Source: Nocardia neocaledoniensis
Lineage (GTDB): Bacteria > Actinomycetota > Actinomycetes > Mycobacteriales > Mycobacteriaceae
Assembly: GCF_003182135.1 (NCBI RefSeq)
Contig: NZ_QGTL01000013.1
Location: 124,001 to 188,000 of the forward strand
Reading direction: 5' to 3'
DNA length: 64,000 bases
Below, piece after piece: positions 1 through 8,695 of the stretch; the first letter of the stretch is position 1; every line of letters begins with the position of its first letter. Below the pieces are notes generated by a model. That model was not told the DNA's origin, ran no database searches, and worked only from the letters and a program-made list of their open reading frames with translations. The translations under genes were made by a program, and so were the position numbers.

Positions 1-1263
1 TCGACCTCCATCACCCCCTTTCTGACCGCCGCGGGCCGTCCGGTCTCGACCCCGCTGCGCGACGTCCGCGCGATCTCCCGCCAGATGGTGGGACATTTCA
101 TCGAGAACGTCGTGCCCTGCGGAACGCTGCCCGGCGAGGCGCTCGACGGCGACGTCACCACGGTGACGCGGGTGTGCCTCGAACTGACCAGGAGCATGCT
201 CGACGGCCGTGACCAGCCCGGCCGGATGGAGCGGATCCAGGCCGCGGCCGCCGACTGGGCGCGGGAGGGCATCCCGATCGACACGATCCACAACGCCGTG
301 CACGAGGGCTTCAAACTCGGCTTCGACCTCGTCCTCACCAATGTCGCCGGCCACGATCAGGACATGATCATCAAAGTGGCCCGCAGGCTCACCGAGGTGC
401 AGAGCATGATCACCTCGGCCGTCTCGGCGGCCTATGTGCGCGAGCTGCGCTCGGTCGTCAGCGAACACCACACCGCCGTCCACACCCTGACCTCGGCGTT
501 GCTCGGCGGCCAGAGCACCTCGACGATGGCGCGCGAGTGCGGCATCGAGATCGCCGACCGCTACCACGTCATCGCGCTCGCGCTCCCCGCGCACCCCGAC
601 GAATTCGATCCCGATCTGGACGGGAACGTGGTCGCCCGGCGCAAGCTGCGGCGCGTGCAGGCCGAACTCGCGAACCAGTGCGTCGGCAAGGTGCTCTCGC
701 TGCTCAGTGTCGAAGGCGGCACGCTGCTGCTGCCCGTCGCGGAATTCGACGAACCCGCCCTAGACGCGCTGATCGCCGGCCTGTCGGGCGCTGCCCGGGT
801 TCCGGTGCGCGCGGTGGTGATGTCGGCCGCGCCCGCCGAGATCCCCCGGGCGGCTGAGCAGGTGCACGAGCTGGTCGAGATCGTGCATCGGCTGGGCGGG
901 CCGAGCAAGGTGTACCGGCCGCACGAATTGGCGTTCGAATACCAGCTGACGCGGCAGGGACCCGCGCGCGAACACCTCAGTTCGGTCGTCGACGCCCTGG
1001 AAGCGCACCCGGAGCTGTTGCAGACGCTCGAGGTCTATATGGCGACCAATTTGCAGCGCTCGCGCACCGCGCGCGAACTGTTCGTGCACACCAACACCGT
1101 CGACTATCGATTGAAACGGATCAGTCAGCTGACCGGTTTCGATCTGAATTCCGTCACCGGCATCTGCCATCTCCGGGCGGCGCTGCTGATTCGTTCGCAT
1201 CGCGGCGGCGGCACCGCCGACGTCCTTCGGCTCGAGCGGCAGGCCGGTTCCCGCGCGGGATAG
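1..1263 (+). CDS. PucR-family transcriptional regulator, 5' end outside the window
   Basis: The frame is open from base 1, so the gene very probably starts upstream. The first in-window ATG is at 85, but the codons before it (…RDVRAISRQ) read as protein. The visible part is 420 residues. The last ~60 residues form the PucR/CdaR-type helix-turn-helix, with the signature ARELFVHTNTVDYRLKRI. The middle matches the GGDEF-like fold seen in such regulators. Family members are usually single-component activators of catabolic genes. The gene faces the MFS gene convergently, so its target is not obvious. Family is confident; ligand unknown. Confidence 0.85.
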   Translation, partial: STSITPFLTAAGRPVSTPLRDVRAISRQMVGHFIENVVPCGTLPGEALDGDVTTVTRVCLELTRSMLDGRDQPGRMERIQAAAADWAREGIPIDTIHNAVHEGFKLGFDLVLTNVAGHDQDMIIKVARRLTEVQSMITSAVSAAYVRELRSVVSEHHTAVHTLTSALLGGQSTSTMARECGIEIADRYHVIALALPAHPDEFDPDLDGNVVARRKLRRVQAELANQCVGKVLSLLSVEGGTLLLPVAEFDEPALDALIAGLSGAARVPVRAVVMSAAPAEIPRAAEQVHELVEIVHRLGGPSKVYRPHELAFEYQLTRQGPAREHLSSVVDALEAHPELLQTLEVYMATNLQRSRTARELFVHTNTVDYRLKRISQLTGFDLNSVTGICHLRAALLIRSHRGGGTADVLRLERQAGSRAG

Positions 1264-1346
1264 ACGACGACCTCCGGCTGGTGCTCTGTCGCGCGCAGGC
1301 TGAGGAGGTCGGCGGCGGTACCGCCGCTGGTGTCGGGGTGCCGCGG

Positions 1347-2663
1347 TCAGTGTGCCGACGCCGGGGCTGCCTCCGGGAAGCGGGCCGTGATCACCGCCGC
1401 GTCCCTGGCGTAGGGTCGGTACAGCGCGGCCGAGCCCACCGCGTTGGCGAGGGTGAGCACCACCGTGACGGCCAGCAACGCGCCCTGCAGCCCGATGGCA
1501 TCGCCCAGCCTGCCGACGATCAGCGCGTAACCCGCGTAGGCCAGCGCTTCGACGGTCGACACCGACACCGCGAACGCCAGCCCGCGCAGCGGCGGCGGCA
1601 CCACCGCCATGATCAGCGGGCGGTTCACCACCGGCACCTGCCCCTGCAGGAAGCCGAGGAGCCCGAACAGCGCCGCGTACATGCCGATGCTGTGCCACCC
1701 GATCTGGGTGGTGAGGAAAGCGACACCGGCGAAACCGAATTGGCTCAGTTGCAGCATCGCCACCCGGCCGGTGCGCGGATGCCGCCGGTGCACCAGGTCG
1801 TTGACCCGGCCGCCCGCGAACGTGCCCGTCATGTATCCGATCGCGAACGGCAGGGCGATCACCGAGGCGGTGGCGGTGCTGAGCCCGCGCTCCTCGACCA
1901 GAAACACCGCGCCGAAGCTCATGATCACGTTCTGCCCGGAGAACAGCCGCTGCACGAGGATGTAGCGAAAGGTGCGCACCCCGAGCAGGGCTCGCAGCGA
2001 CTCCTTCAGCCCGCGTGCCTTGTCCTCGATCCGGTCGAGGGTGGGCACGTCGACGTCGTGCCGTTGTCCCGCCGCGGGGTCGTCGAGAAAGACCATGATC
2101 AGCACGCCGATCACGACACAGACGGCGCCGGAAAGGTAGAAGCCGTAGCGCCAGCCCTCCTCGACGCCCGACAGCTGCCCGACCAGCGGGGCCGAGACTC
2201 CGCTGATCAGCGCCACCCCGCCGTAGAGCATGCCGGTGGCGCGCCCGCGATGGCTGTCCCGGTAGAGATCGCCCAGGATCGACAGCGCGATCGGGCCCGC
2301 CCCGGCGAATCCGGCGGCGGCGACGGCGTAGAGCAGGACGAACTGGCCGAAACTGCCCGCCGCGCCCGCCGCCATCGACCACACGCCCCAGAAGCCCGCG
2401 CAGACCGCCAGCACGGTCTTGCGCGGAAACCGGTGGGCCAGTAGGACCCACGGGATCCCCGCCACCACACCGACCGCCTTGCCGACGGCGACGATGGTGC
2501 CCAGGGCGGAGGCCGAGAGCCCGAGCGATTCGCGCATGAGGGGGAAGAGCACGCTCGTCACGTTGGCCTCGGCGTTGTCCATCGCCGAGGAGGCGGTGAG
2601 CAGCGCCAGGTTCTTGCCGCGGCGGCGCCGCGCGCCCGGTGCCGCGAAATCCACAGTGGTCAT
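1347..2663 (-). CDS. MFS transporter
   Basis: This is a 438-residue major facilitator with about 12 hydrophobic segments. The start chosen is ATG 2663 (MTTVDFAAPG), because an earlier in-frame start would run back into the serine hydrolase gene. Typical features are an early cytoplasmic loop (AHRFPRKTVLA) and a long central loop rich in charged residues. It is the last gene of a leftward operon with lipid-activating enzymes and begins 11 bases after the serine hydrolase. Export of a lipid-derived compound or uptake of its substrate is plausible, but the direction and substrate cannot be read from sequence. Confidence 0.85.
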   Translation of the reverse strand: MTTVDFAAPGARRRRGKNLALLTASSAMDNAEANVTSVLFPLMRESLGLSASALGTIVAVGKAVGVVAGIPWVLLAHRFPRKTVLAVCAGFWGVWSMAAGAAGSFGQFVLLYAVAAAGFAGAGPIALSILGDLYRDSHRGRATGMLYGGVALISGVSAPLVGQLSGVEEGWRYGFYLSGAVCVVIGVLIMVFLDDPAAGQRHDVDVPTLDRIEDKARGLKESLRALLGVRTFRYILVQRLFSGQNVIMSFGAVFLVEERGLSTATASVIALPFAIGYMTGTFAGGRVNDLVHRRHPRTGRVAMLQLSQFGFAGVAFLTTQIGWHSIGMYAALFGLLGFLQGQVPVVNRPLIMAVVPPPLRGLAFAVSVSTVEALAYAGYALIVGRLGDAIGLQGALLAVTVVLTLANAVGSAALYRPYARDAAVITARFPEAAPASAH

Positions 2664-2674
2664 GGCGATGCCCT

Positions 2675-3868
2675 TCAGGCGGGGGTGTCGGTGTCGAGCG
2701 CGGCGGCGATCCGCGCGTAGGCCGCGACCAGCGGGGTGGGCGGCACCGACGGCGAGAGCACCTGCGCGCCGAAATGCACGACGACGAGTTCGCGACCGGG
2801 CGAGACGAACAGGTGCTGCCCGTGGATGCCACTGGCCAGATAGGAGCCGTACGGGTCGTCGAGAATCCACCAGAAGTCGTGATAGCCCAGGCGGGGCGGG
2901 GCATCGGAGGTGTCGCGGGGCAGGCGGACCCGCCGGGTCGGTCCCGCGGGCACCTCGGTGATCGACCGGACCACCGACTCCGGGAACACCTGCCGGTCAC
3001 CGAGCGCGCCGCCGCGGCGCAGAACCTCGCCGAGCCGTGCGACATCCTTGGCGGTGGCGGCGAAACCGCCACAGGCCATCTCGTTCCCGGCGGGGTCGAG
3101 CACGTAGTAGCCGTCCTCGGCGGCGCCGATCCGCGACCAGACCAGGTCGCTGAGCAGCTCGGAGATCGACACGCCCGTCACGCGGCGCAGCACCTCGGCC
3201 ACCACCTCCACATTGGCATTCTCGTAACGGAATTCGGTGTCGAACGGCCCGGTCGCCTCGGCGGTGGCCAGGTGCTCGAGGATGGTCTGCGCGCCGGTGT
3301 AGCCGGCCGGGCGCAGTCCGGGCGCGACCACTGCCCAGAAGCGATGGGCCTCGAGGACACGGTCATAGGGTCTGCCGCCGAAGCGCACCTGGGTCGTCAT
3401 GTGCAGAAGTTGTTGCAGCCGTGCCGAACCCAGACCGGTGCCCGCCAGCTCCGGGATGTACGTCGCCGCCTCGTCCGCGCGCCGGAGCAGTCCCTGCTCG
3501 TCGAGGAGTGCCGCGAGCAAACCGATCCAGGACTTCGCGAGCGAGGCGGTGAGATGCGGGATGTGGGCCCGGTACCCGTGCAGGTACTGCTCATGGACGA
3601 CCCGCCCGCGATGCACGACCACGAGCGCGTCCGTCTCCGCTTCGCGCAGTGCCTGGGCCAGCGGGACGGTGCGATCGAAGGTCCAGGGCACCGGCAGGTC
3701 GGACAGTGCCGCCGGGGCGTCCGGCAGGGTCGACGGCGCGCCGGTGCCCCGCCACACGGCACGGGTCGGCGACATCTCGCGCACGGTGGTGACATGGCGG
3801 CGGACGTGCGCCGGATCGAGGAAGCCCTTGGTCCACGCCATGTCCGCGGGGCTGAGGGATTGCGTCAT
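2675..3868 (-). CDS. Serine hydrolase of the beta-lactamase / 6-aminohexanoate-dimer hydrolase type
   Basis: The 397-residue protein shows the penicillin-binding fold signatures: SLAKSW (SxxK, nucleophile Ser and Lys), YENANVE (YxN) and a C-terminal SGIHGQHLF segment in the place of the KTG box. No signal peptide is seen, so it is probably cytoplasmic, as in EstB or NylB-type esterases and amidases. The start at 3868 (MTQSLSPADM) has AGGAG 8 bases upstream; the longer open frame reaching 4156 is a shadow of the DUF202 genes. In this operon it could hydrolyse an ester or amide in a lipid-like substrate (inference). Confidence 0.82.
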   Translation of the reverse strand: MTQSLSPADMAWTKGFLDPAHVRRHVTTVREMSPTRAVWRGTGAPSTLPDAPAALSDLPVPWTFDRTVPLAQALREAETDALVVVHRGRVVHEQYLHGYRAHIPHLTASLAKSWIGLLAALLDEQGLLRRADEAATYIPELAGTGLGSARLQQLLHMTTQVRFGGRPYDRVLEAHRFWAVVAPGLRPAGYTGAQTILEHLATAEATGPFDTEFRYENANVEVVAEVLRRVTGVSISELLSDLVWSRIGAAEDGYYVLDPAGNEMACGGFAATAKDVARLGEVLRRGGALGDRQVFPESVVRSITEVPAGPTRRVRLPRDTSDAPPRLGYHDFWWILDDPYGSYLASGIHGQHLFVSPGRELVVVHFGAQVLSPSVPPTPLVAAYARIAAALDTDTPA

Positions 3869-3894
3869 CGGAATCTCCTGTCGGAAGTCTCGGC

Positions 3895-4200
3895 TCAGCC
3901 GAGCAGCGGAAGCGCGGCACCCGCCGTCATGGCGGTGCCCGCGCAGATCGCCACGGCCGATGCCGTGGGAAGGGGTGCCGCGGCGACAAGGTCGGCACGG
4001 TAGCGGCGGTGTCGCTCGCGCGCCGCCGCCAGGATCGCGGCCAGGGTGGCGGCCGCGCAGCCGAGGGCGAGCGGCGCGGCCGGCGCATCGCTCGTGACCA
4101 CCGCGCGGACCAGCAGGACCGTCAGCACGGTCGCCGCCAGTGCGGTGCGGCGCCACGCGAGCACCGTGCGTTCGGGCTGCAGGCCCGGCGGTGCGGTCAT
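3895..4200 (-). CDS. DUF202 small membrane protein
   Basis: This 101-residue protein has the DUF202 signature near its N terminus (LQPERTVLAWRRTALA) followed by three hydrophobic segments. It starts at ATG 4200, overlapping the stop of the upstream DUF202 gene by 4 bases (ATGA), so the two are translationally coupled. DUF202 proteins often occur as tandem pairs in actinobacteria; their function is unknown. The two copies differ clearly in sequence, so they probably form a heteromeric membrane unit rather than a recent duplication. Confidence 0.8.
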   Translation of the reverse strand: MTAPPGLQPERTVLAWRRTALAATVLTVLLVRAVVTSDAPAAPLALGCAAATLAAILAAARERHRRYRADLVAAAPLPTASAVAICAGTAMTAGAALPLLG

Positions 4201-4547
4201 CCGGCGACCAGCGCGACCGAGAGCATGGCCGCCACGCACACCCCGGCCAATGTCACCGGCACCAGCGGCGGCCGGGGCAGCGGCGCGTCACGGCGCATGG
4301 CGGTCTGGACGCGGCGCCACTGCCGGAACGCCCCGACCGCGATCAGGCAGGCCAGCACCGCGCACAGGGCCCCGACCGCGGTGCGCACGCGCGGATCCGT
4401 TCCCGCCGAGGCGAACTGGGCCACCGCGACCCCGCCGGCCAGCAGGCCGAGGGCCGTGCGGATCCAGGCCAGGAAGGTGCGCTCGTTGGCCAGGGTGAAC
4501 CGGTAGTCCGGCTCCCCGCCTTCGCTGTCGTCGGACGTGGCGTTCAC
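4197..4547 (-). CDS. YidH-like DUF202 membrane protein
   Basis: This 116-residue protein carries the clearest DUF202/YidH motif in the window (LANERTFLAWIRTALGLLAGG) and three predicted membrane helices. The start is a GTG at 4547 that overlaps the acyl-CoA dehydrogenase stop codon (GTGA), which ties its translation to that enzyme. The acidic N terminus (NATSDDSEGGEPDYR) faces the cytoplasm by the usual topology. The family's function is not established. Confidence 0.85.
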   Translation of the reverse strand: MNATSDDSEGGEPDYRFTLANERTFLAWIRTALGLLAGGVAVAQFASAGTDPRVRTAVGALCAVLACLIAVGAFRQWRRVQTAMRRDAPLPRPPLVPVTLAGVCVAAMLSVALVAG

Positions 4548-5731
4548 GACAGCAGCAGCTCGCGCGCGATGCCGTTGCGCTGGATCTCCGAGGAACCGGT
4601 GAGAATGCGGAACATGCGCAGCCGCTGGAACAACCCCTCCACCTCACCGCCGCGCACCACGCCCGCCTTGCCGTGGATCTGCACCGCGTGATCGGCGATC
4701 GAGAACGCCTTCTCCGCGACGAACAGCTTGCACAGGAACGCCTCGGTGCGCGGGCGCTGCCCGGCGTCGAGGGCGGCCAGCGCGTCGTAGGTCATCGCGC
4801 GGGCGGCGTAGTAGTCGGCGGCCATGTCGGCGAGGCGGTGCTGGATCGACTGCAGCATGCCCAGTGGCGCGCCGTTCACCTGCCGGGTCTTCGCGTACCC
4901 CACCGACAGTTCGAGCGCGCGCCGGGCGCCGCCGAGCGCGGTCGGACAGTGCAGCAGCCGGTTGACCGTCACGCGGCCCAACCCGATCCGCAGCCCCTGC
5001 CCGATTTCGCCGAGCAGCTGTTCGGGGCCGACGTAGCAGTCGTCGAGGACGATGTCGGCCTCGATGTGCTCGCCCGACATCGGCGTATCACCCTCGGCCA
5101 CCGTGCATCCCGGGGAGTCCAGGTCCACCAGGAAGGTCGAGAACGTCTCGGTCGGTGTGCCGTCGGCCTCGGCCATGCGCGCCACGAGGATCGAGAAGTC
5201 CGCGAACGGACCCGCGCTGGAGAACACCTTGTGGCCGGTGAGCCGCCAGCCGTCGCCGTCGGGCGTGGCGGTGGTGAGGATGCCGCGAACGTCCGAGCCG
5301 GCGTCGTGCTCGGTGAGCGAGAAGCAGCAGGCGCGTTCGCCGCGCAGGACCGGCAGCAGGTACTTCTCCAGTTGATACGGGGTGGCGTACTGGAAGATCG
5401 ACCCGACGCGCAGCGGCCCGCCCATGTCGCCGAGCACCGAGGTGGCGAACAGGCGCGGTGAGGCGCCCACCTCTTCCTTGAGCGCGGCGAGTTCGGTGAA
5501 CGTCAGGCCTTGACCACCGTGTTCGGCCGGGAGATGGATGCCGTAGAAGCCCAGTTCGCGGCTGCGCTGCCAGACCGGCTCGAGGACCTCGCGGCCGTAG
5601 CGCGACTCGCGGATGAGCCCGAGCCCGGCCTCGTATTCGGCGAGTTCGCCGTCGAGATAGTCGCGCAGCGCGCCGACCAGCTCCTGGAGGCGGGGGTTGT
5701 CGTCGTAGGTGGGGGAGAGGGTGAAGGTCAT
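4544..5731 (-). CDS. Acyl-CoA dehydrogenase
   Basis: A 395-residue flavoenzyme of the FadE type, which introduces the alpha,beta double bond into an acyl-CoA thioester using FAD. Visible landmarks are FSLTEHDAGSDVRG and LTGHKVFSSAG in the middle domain, and the C-terminal helical domain ending GSSEIQRNGIARELLLS. The start at 5731 (MTFTLSPTYDD) follows the acyl-CoA ligase stop by 14 bases; the longer open frame to 7309 is the shadow of that ligase. The substrate is unknown, but the neighbouring ligase probably supplies it. Confidence 0.9.
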   Translation of the reverse strand: MTFTLSPTYDDNPRLQELVGALRDYLDGELAEYEAGLGLIRESRYGREVLEPVWQRSRELGFYGIHLPAEHGGQGLTFTELAALKEEVGASPRLFATSVLGDMGGPLRVGSIFQYATPYQLEKYLLPVLRGERACCFSLTEHDAGSDVRGILTTATPDGDGWRLTGHKVFSSAGPFADFSILVARMAEADGTPTETFSTFLVDLDSPGCTVAEGDTPMSGEHIEADIVLDDCYVGPEQLLGEIGQGLRIGLGRVTVNRLLHCPTALGGARRALELSVGYAKTRQVNGAPLGMLQSIQHRLADMAADYYAARAMTYDALAALDAGQRPRTEAFLCKLFVAEKAFSIADHAVQIHGKAGVVRGGEVEGLFQRLRMFRILTGSSEIQRNGIARELLLS

Positions 5732-5745
5732 CGAATTGTCCTGTG

Positions 5746-7287
5746 TCAGTTGATTTGCCGGTCCGCGTCGGCCCAGTAGCCGGCGCGGACGAGGCGGCGA
5801 TCGATCTTGCCGTTGCGGTTGACCGGCAGCGCGGCGACGAAATCCACCGACCGCGGCTTCTTCATGCGCGCCAGCCGGGTGGCGCAGTGGTCGATGAGGT
5901 CCTGCTCGCTCGGCGCCCGCTCCGGACGCACCACCACCACGGCTTTGACCGCCTCGCCCCACTGCTCGTCGGGGACGCCGACGACGCACGCCTCGGCGAC
6001 GCCGGGGTGCTCGTAGAGTGCGGCCTCCACCTCGCTGCAATAGATGTTGAAGCCGCCCGAGATGATCATGTCCTTCTTGCGGTCGACGATGAACAGGTAG
6101 CCGTCGGCGCGGAAATAGCCCACGTCCCCGGTGTGCACCCAGCCGTCGCGGAAGGTCCGCGCCGACAGCTCGGGCTCGTGCCAGTACTCGCGCACACAGT
6201 CCGGGCCGCGTGCCACGATCTCGCCGATCTGTCCGGCGGGCAGCGGGACCCCGGCGTCGTCGACCACGCGGACCTCGGTGTCGAACACCGGTCTGCCGCA
6301 CGACATCAGCAGTTCGGGGTCGGATTCGATCGCGCGCGTGATGTCCTCGGCGGTGAGAATCGTGATGCCACTGGTGGTTTCGCCGAGTCCGTAGCCCTGC
6401 ATGACGATCGGGCCGAACACCTCGACGGCCTCCCGCAGCCGCCGCGGCGACACCGGCGCGCCGCCGACGCCGAGGGTGCGCATGGCCGACAGGTCGACCT
6501 CGGCGATCAGCGGGTGGCCCATGAGCATGTTGAGCATGGTCGGCACCACGAACGTGCTGGTGATGCGCTCGGATTCGAGGGTGCGCAGGAAGGTCGCGGT
6601 GTCGAAGGCGGGCAGGACGACCACCGCCGCACCGCGCGCGAGCAGTGACAGCAACACCATCCCGGAGGCGTGGGTGATGGGGCCGGGCGCCAGGTAGCGG
6701 TCCTCGGGCGTCGGCGCGCCCGAGGGACTCATGAGCCGCTTGCGCATATTGGCCAGGCGATTGCCGTGGGTCTGGACCGCCGCCTTGAGCGTGCCCGTGG
6801 AACCGGAGGTGTAGTTGAGCACGGCGGGGGCGTCGGCGTCGACATCGATGGCGATCGGCTCGTCGGTGCCGGTGTCGAGGAGCTCGCGGTAGTCCTCGCT
6901 CTCGTAGTCGAGCACCGCGCAGTCGGTGCCCGCCGCCGTGACCGCCGCGCGGGCGGCGTCGACGTGCGCGGTGTCGACGAACAGGACGCGTACGTCGGCA
7001 TCGTGCACAACATGCGCCAGCTCGTCGCCGGCGAGCCGCGCGTTGACCGGTACCCGGATGAATCCGCCTTTGGACAGCGCCATCTCGGTGATCACCAGTT
7101 CGCCGCGGTTTGCCGCGAAGGTGCCGATCGCCTGTCCCGGCTCGATGCTTCGCCGCAACAGCGCCGAGGCCAGCCGGTTGGCCTCGGACTCGAGTTGCCG
7201 GTAGGTCCAGCGCGCCGGTCCGCAGACCAGCGCTTCCCGCTCCGGCCAGTAGGTGGCGCTGCGGGTCAGATAGTGGCCCAGATTCAT
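5746..7287 (-). CDS. AMP-binding acyl-CoA synthetase
   Basis: A 513-residue ANL-superfamily ligase: carboxylate + ATP to acyl-AMP, then to acyl-CoA. The P-loop-like motif NYTSGSTGTLKAAV, the core QGYGLGETT, the YFRADGYLFIVDRKKDMII hinge, and the catalytic Lys region near the C terminus (LPVNRNGKIDRR) are all present. The start at ATG 7287 (MNLGHYLTRS) has GGAG upstream; the longer frame to 7326 lacks a ribosome site and would cover the promoter region. It leads the leftward operon and is divergent from a TetR gene, its likely regulator. Confidence 0.9.
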   Translation of the reverse strand: MNLGHYLTRSATYWPEREALVCGPARWTYRQLESEANRLASALLRRSIEPGQAIGTFAANRGELVITEMALSKGGFIRVPVNARLAGDELAHVVHDADVRVLFVDTAHVDAARAAVTAAGTDCAVLDYESEDYRELLDTGTDEPIAIDVDADAPAVLNYTSGSTGTLKAAVQTHGNRLANMRKRLMSPSGAPTPEDRYLAPGPITHASGMVLLSLLARGAAVVVLPAFDTATFLRTLESERITSTFVVPTMLNMLMGHPLIAEVDLSAMRTLGVGGAPVSPRRLREAVEVFGPIVMQGYGLGETTSGITILTAEDITRAIESDPELLMSCGRPVFDTEVRVVDDAGVPLPAGQIGEIVARGPDCVREYWHEPELSARTFRDGWVHTGDVGYFRADGYLFIVDRKKDMIISGGFNIYCSEVEAALYEHPGVAEACVVGVPDEQWGEAVKAVVVVRPERAPSEQDLIDHCATRLARMKKPRSVDFVAALPVNRNGKIDRRLVRAGYWADADRQIN

Positions 7288-7399
7288 GAAGACTCCGAAA
7301 TCGACACAACGAATGTTATTAGGCATGGTGTCTACTTACGGCCTGAATGTCAACGTCGCCTATGCTCGGCGGAAAGGATTCCGGAGAGAAAGGGCGCCC
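7288..7399. promoter_or_regulatory. Divergent promoter region between the acyl-CoA ligase and a TetR gene
   Basis: This 112-base spacer must hold the leftward promoter of the lipid operon and the rightward promoter of the TetR gene. A weak inverted pair GACAC (7303-7307) / GTGTC (7328-7332) is visible. A CTATGCT stretch near 7370 could be a -10 for the TetR gene. Arrangement suggests autoregulated repression; no operator is certain. Confidence 0.4.
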
Positions 7400-8002
7400 G
7401 TGCCACCCGAAGACCGCCGTGTGCGCCGCAGTCGCCGCGCCCTGCGTGACGCGCTGATCTCGCTGATCCTCGAGCGCGGGTACGCCAACGTGACCGTCGA
7501 GGACATCACCGAGCGCGCCGACCTGGGGCGGGCGACCTTCTACAAGCACTTCACCGACAAGGACGACCTGCTCGATCGCATCGTCACCGACCTGACCGAG
7601 GAACTCGCCGAACGCCTGGGCGCGCTGCTGTCCACGTCGTCGGTGGGGTTCACCGGCAAGCCGGTGCTGGAGATGTTCCGGCATGCCGACGAGGAGCGCG
7701 ACGCCTATCGCGTCATCCTGCGCGGCGAGGGCGACGGCCGGGCGCTGCGTCGTTTCATCGACGACCGAACCGCCGCCGCCACAACGATTTTCGCCGCGCG
7801 AGCCGAGGCCAAGGGCGTCACCCCGCGCATCGACCTCGAGGTGCTCGCCCGCGCCTGGGTGGGAGAGCAGGTCGCCGTGTTGCGATGGTGGCTGGAATCG
7901 GACCCGCGCCCCATGACGCTGGAGGAGGTCACCGGGATGCTGCGTGACCTGTCGCTGCGTGGCCGCTACTGGGCCTCGGGCTTCGAAGGCGACTTCGACT
8001 GA
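7400..8002 (+). CDS. TetR-family transcriptional regulator
   Basis: This 200-residue regulator has an N-terminal helix-turn-helix (VTVEDITERADLGRATFYKH) and a C-terminal ligand domain of the TetR_C type. The GTG at 7400 (VPPEDRRVRR) is chosen because it has AGGG upstream and fits the usual length; the frame is open further upstream to 7286, but that would span the shared promoter. It is divergent from the acyl-CoA ligase operon, the classical layout of a repressor released by an acyl-CoA or related ligand (inference). Confidence 0.85.
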   Translation: MPPEDRRVRRSRRALRDALISLILERGYANVTVEDITERADLGRATFYKHFTDKDDLLDRIVTDLTEELAERLGALLSTSSVGFTGKPVLEMFRHADEERDAYRVILRGEGDGRALRRFIDDRTAAATTIFAARAEAKGVTPRIDLEVLARAWVGEQVAVLRWWLESDPRPMTLEEVTGMLRDLSLRGRYWASGFEGDFD

Positions 8003-8054
8003 GGCCGGTGCGCGGCTCCGCGGAGCGGTCTCGCCGCGTCCTATGCTGACGGGC

Positions 8055-8639
8055 GTGGCACAGAGCGAAGGAACCCGAGCGCCCGGCCGTCCGGCCGCGG
8101 CCAGCCGTGACGACGTGTTGGACGCGGCCATCGCGGCGTTCCTGGACGGCAAGCGGGTCGACGCGAATGCCATTGCCGCGCAACTGGGTCTGGCTCGCAC
8201 CAGCATCTACCGGTGGTTCGGATCCCGCGACGGGCTGCTCGGTGCCGCCTTGGCGCGCCAGCTCGAGCGCATGGTGGTCCACGCCGAGCGGCGCGCCACC
8301 GCCACGGGCGGCGAGCGGATCGTGGAGATCCTCGACCGGGCCATCCACTGGCTGGTCGACGACGGGTCGCTGCGCACCTATTTCGACCAGGAATCCACCG
8401 GCGCGTTGCGCCTGATCACCCGCAGCGACGGGGTCGTGCACCCCGCGGCCGTCGCGATCGTCGAGGGCTTGCTCGAACGCGCGGAAGACCAGGGCTACCA
8501 GCCGCCGATCGACCGCGCGACCCTCGCGTACGCACTGGTCCGGTTGTGGGAAGCGTTCCTGTACAACGACGCCGTGGCCGGATTCCAGGGCGACGTGGAG
8601 CGCCTGAGCCGCGTCCAGGCCGCCCTGCTGCGCGCCTAG
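8055..8639 (+). CDS. TetR-family regulator, QsdR-like
   Basis: A 194-residue protein with a TetR helix-turn-helix (ANAIAAQLGLARTSIYRWFG) and a C-terminal domain resembling that of QsdR, the TetR regulator of a lactonase gene in Rhodococcus (from memory). The GTG at 8055 is preferred over the ATG at 8043; TATGCT sits just upstream, so the mRNA may be leaderless. It lies 56 bases before the acyl-CoA dehydrogenase gene and in the same direction, and may control that operon through the inverted repeat at 8662-8687. Confidence 0.8.
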   Translation: MAQSEGTRAPGRPAAASRDDVLDAAIAAFLDGKRVDANAIAAQLGLARTSIYRWFGSRDGLLGAALARQLERMVVHAERRATATGGERIVEILDRAIHWLVDDGSLRTYFDQESTGALRLITRSDGVVHPAAVAIVEGLLERAEDQGYQPPIDRATLAYALVRLWEAFLYNDAVAGFQGDVERLSRVQAALLRA

Positions 8640-8660
8640 ACCGGGCGACCTCGCGCCCAT

Positions 8661-8688
8661 TTGCTACACGGGCGACTCTGTGTAACAT
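8661..8688 (+). promoter_or_regulatory. Candidate promoter with overlapping inverted-repeat operator
   Basis: TTGCTA (8661-8666) and TAACAT (8683-8688) are separated by 16 bases and could be the -35 and -10 boxes of the acyl-CoA dehydrogenase operon; the ATG follows at 8696, so the leader would be very short. Superposed on them is an inverted repeat, TGCTACAC (8662-8669) and GTGTAACA (8680-8687), with one mismatch between the 8-base arms and a 10-base spacer. This is typical for a TetR dimer site that blocks RNA polymerase. The adjacent QsdR-like TetR is the obvious candidate (inference). Confidence 0.5.
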
Positions 8689-8695
8689 ACCGGCC

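Noticed and set aside
760..3072. 770-codon open frame on the minus strand
   Set aside because: It is Arg/Pro/Gly-rich and runs across two real genes in the wrong frame; typical high-GC shadow.
2675..4156. Start of the serine hydrolase at 4156
   Set aside because: The extra 96 residues are a shadow of the DUF202 genes; ATG 3868 has a good ribosome site.
4544..7309. 921-codon acyl-CoA dehydrogenase fusion
   Set aside because: The first ~520 codons are a shadow of the acyl-CoA ligase; the real start is at 5731.
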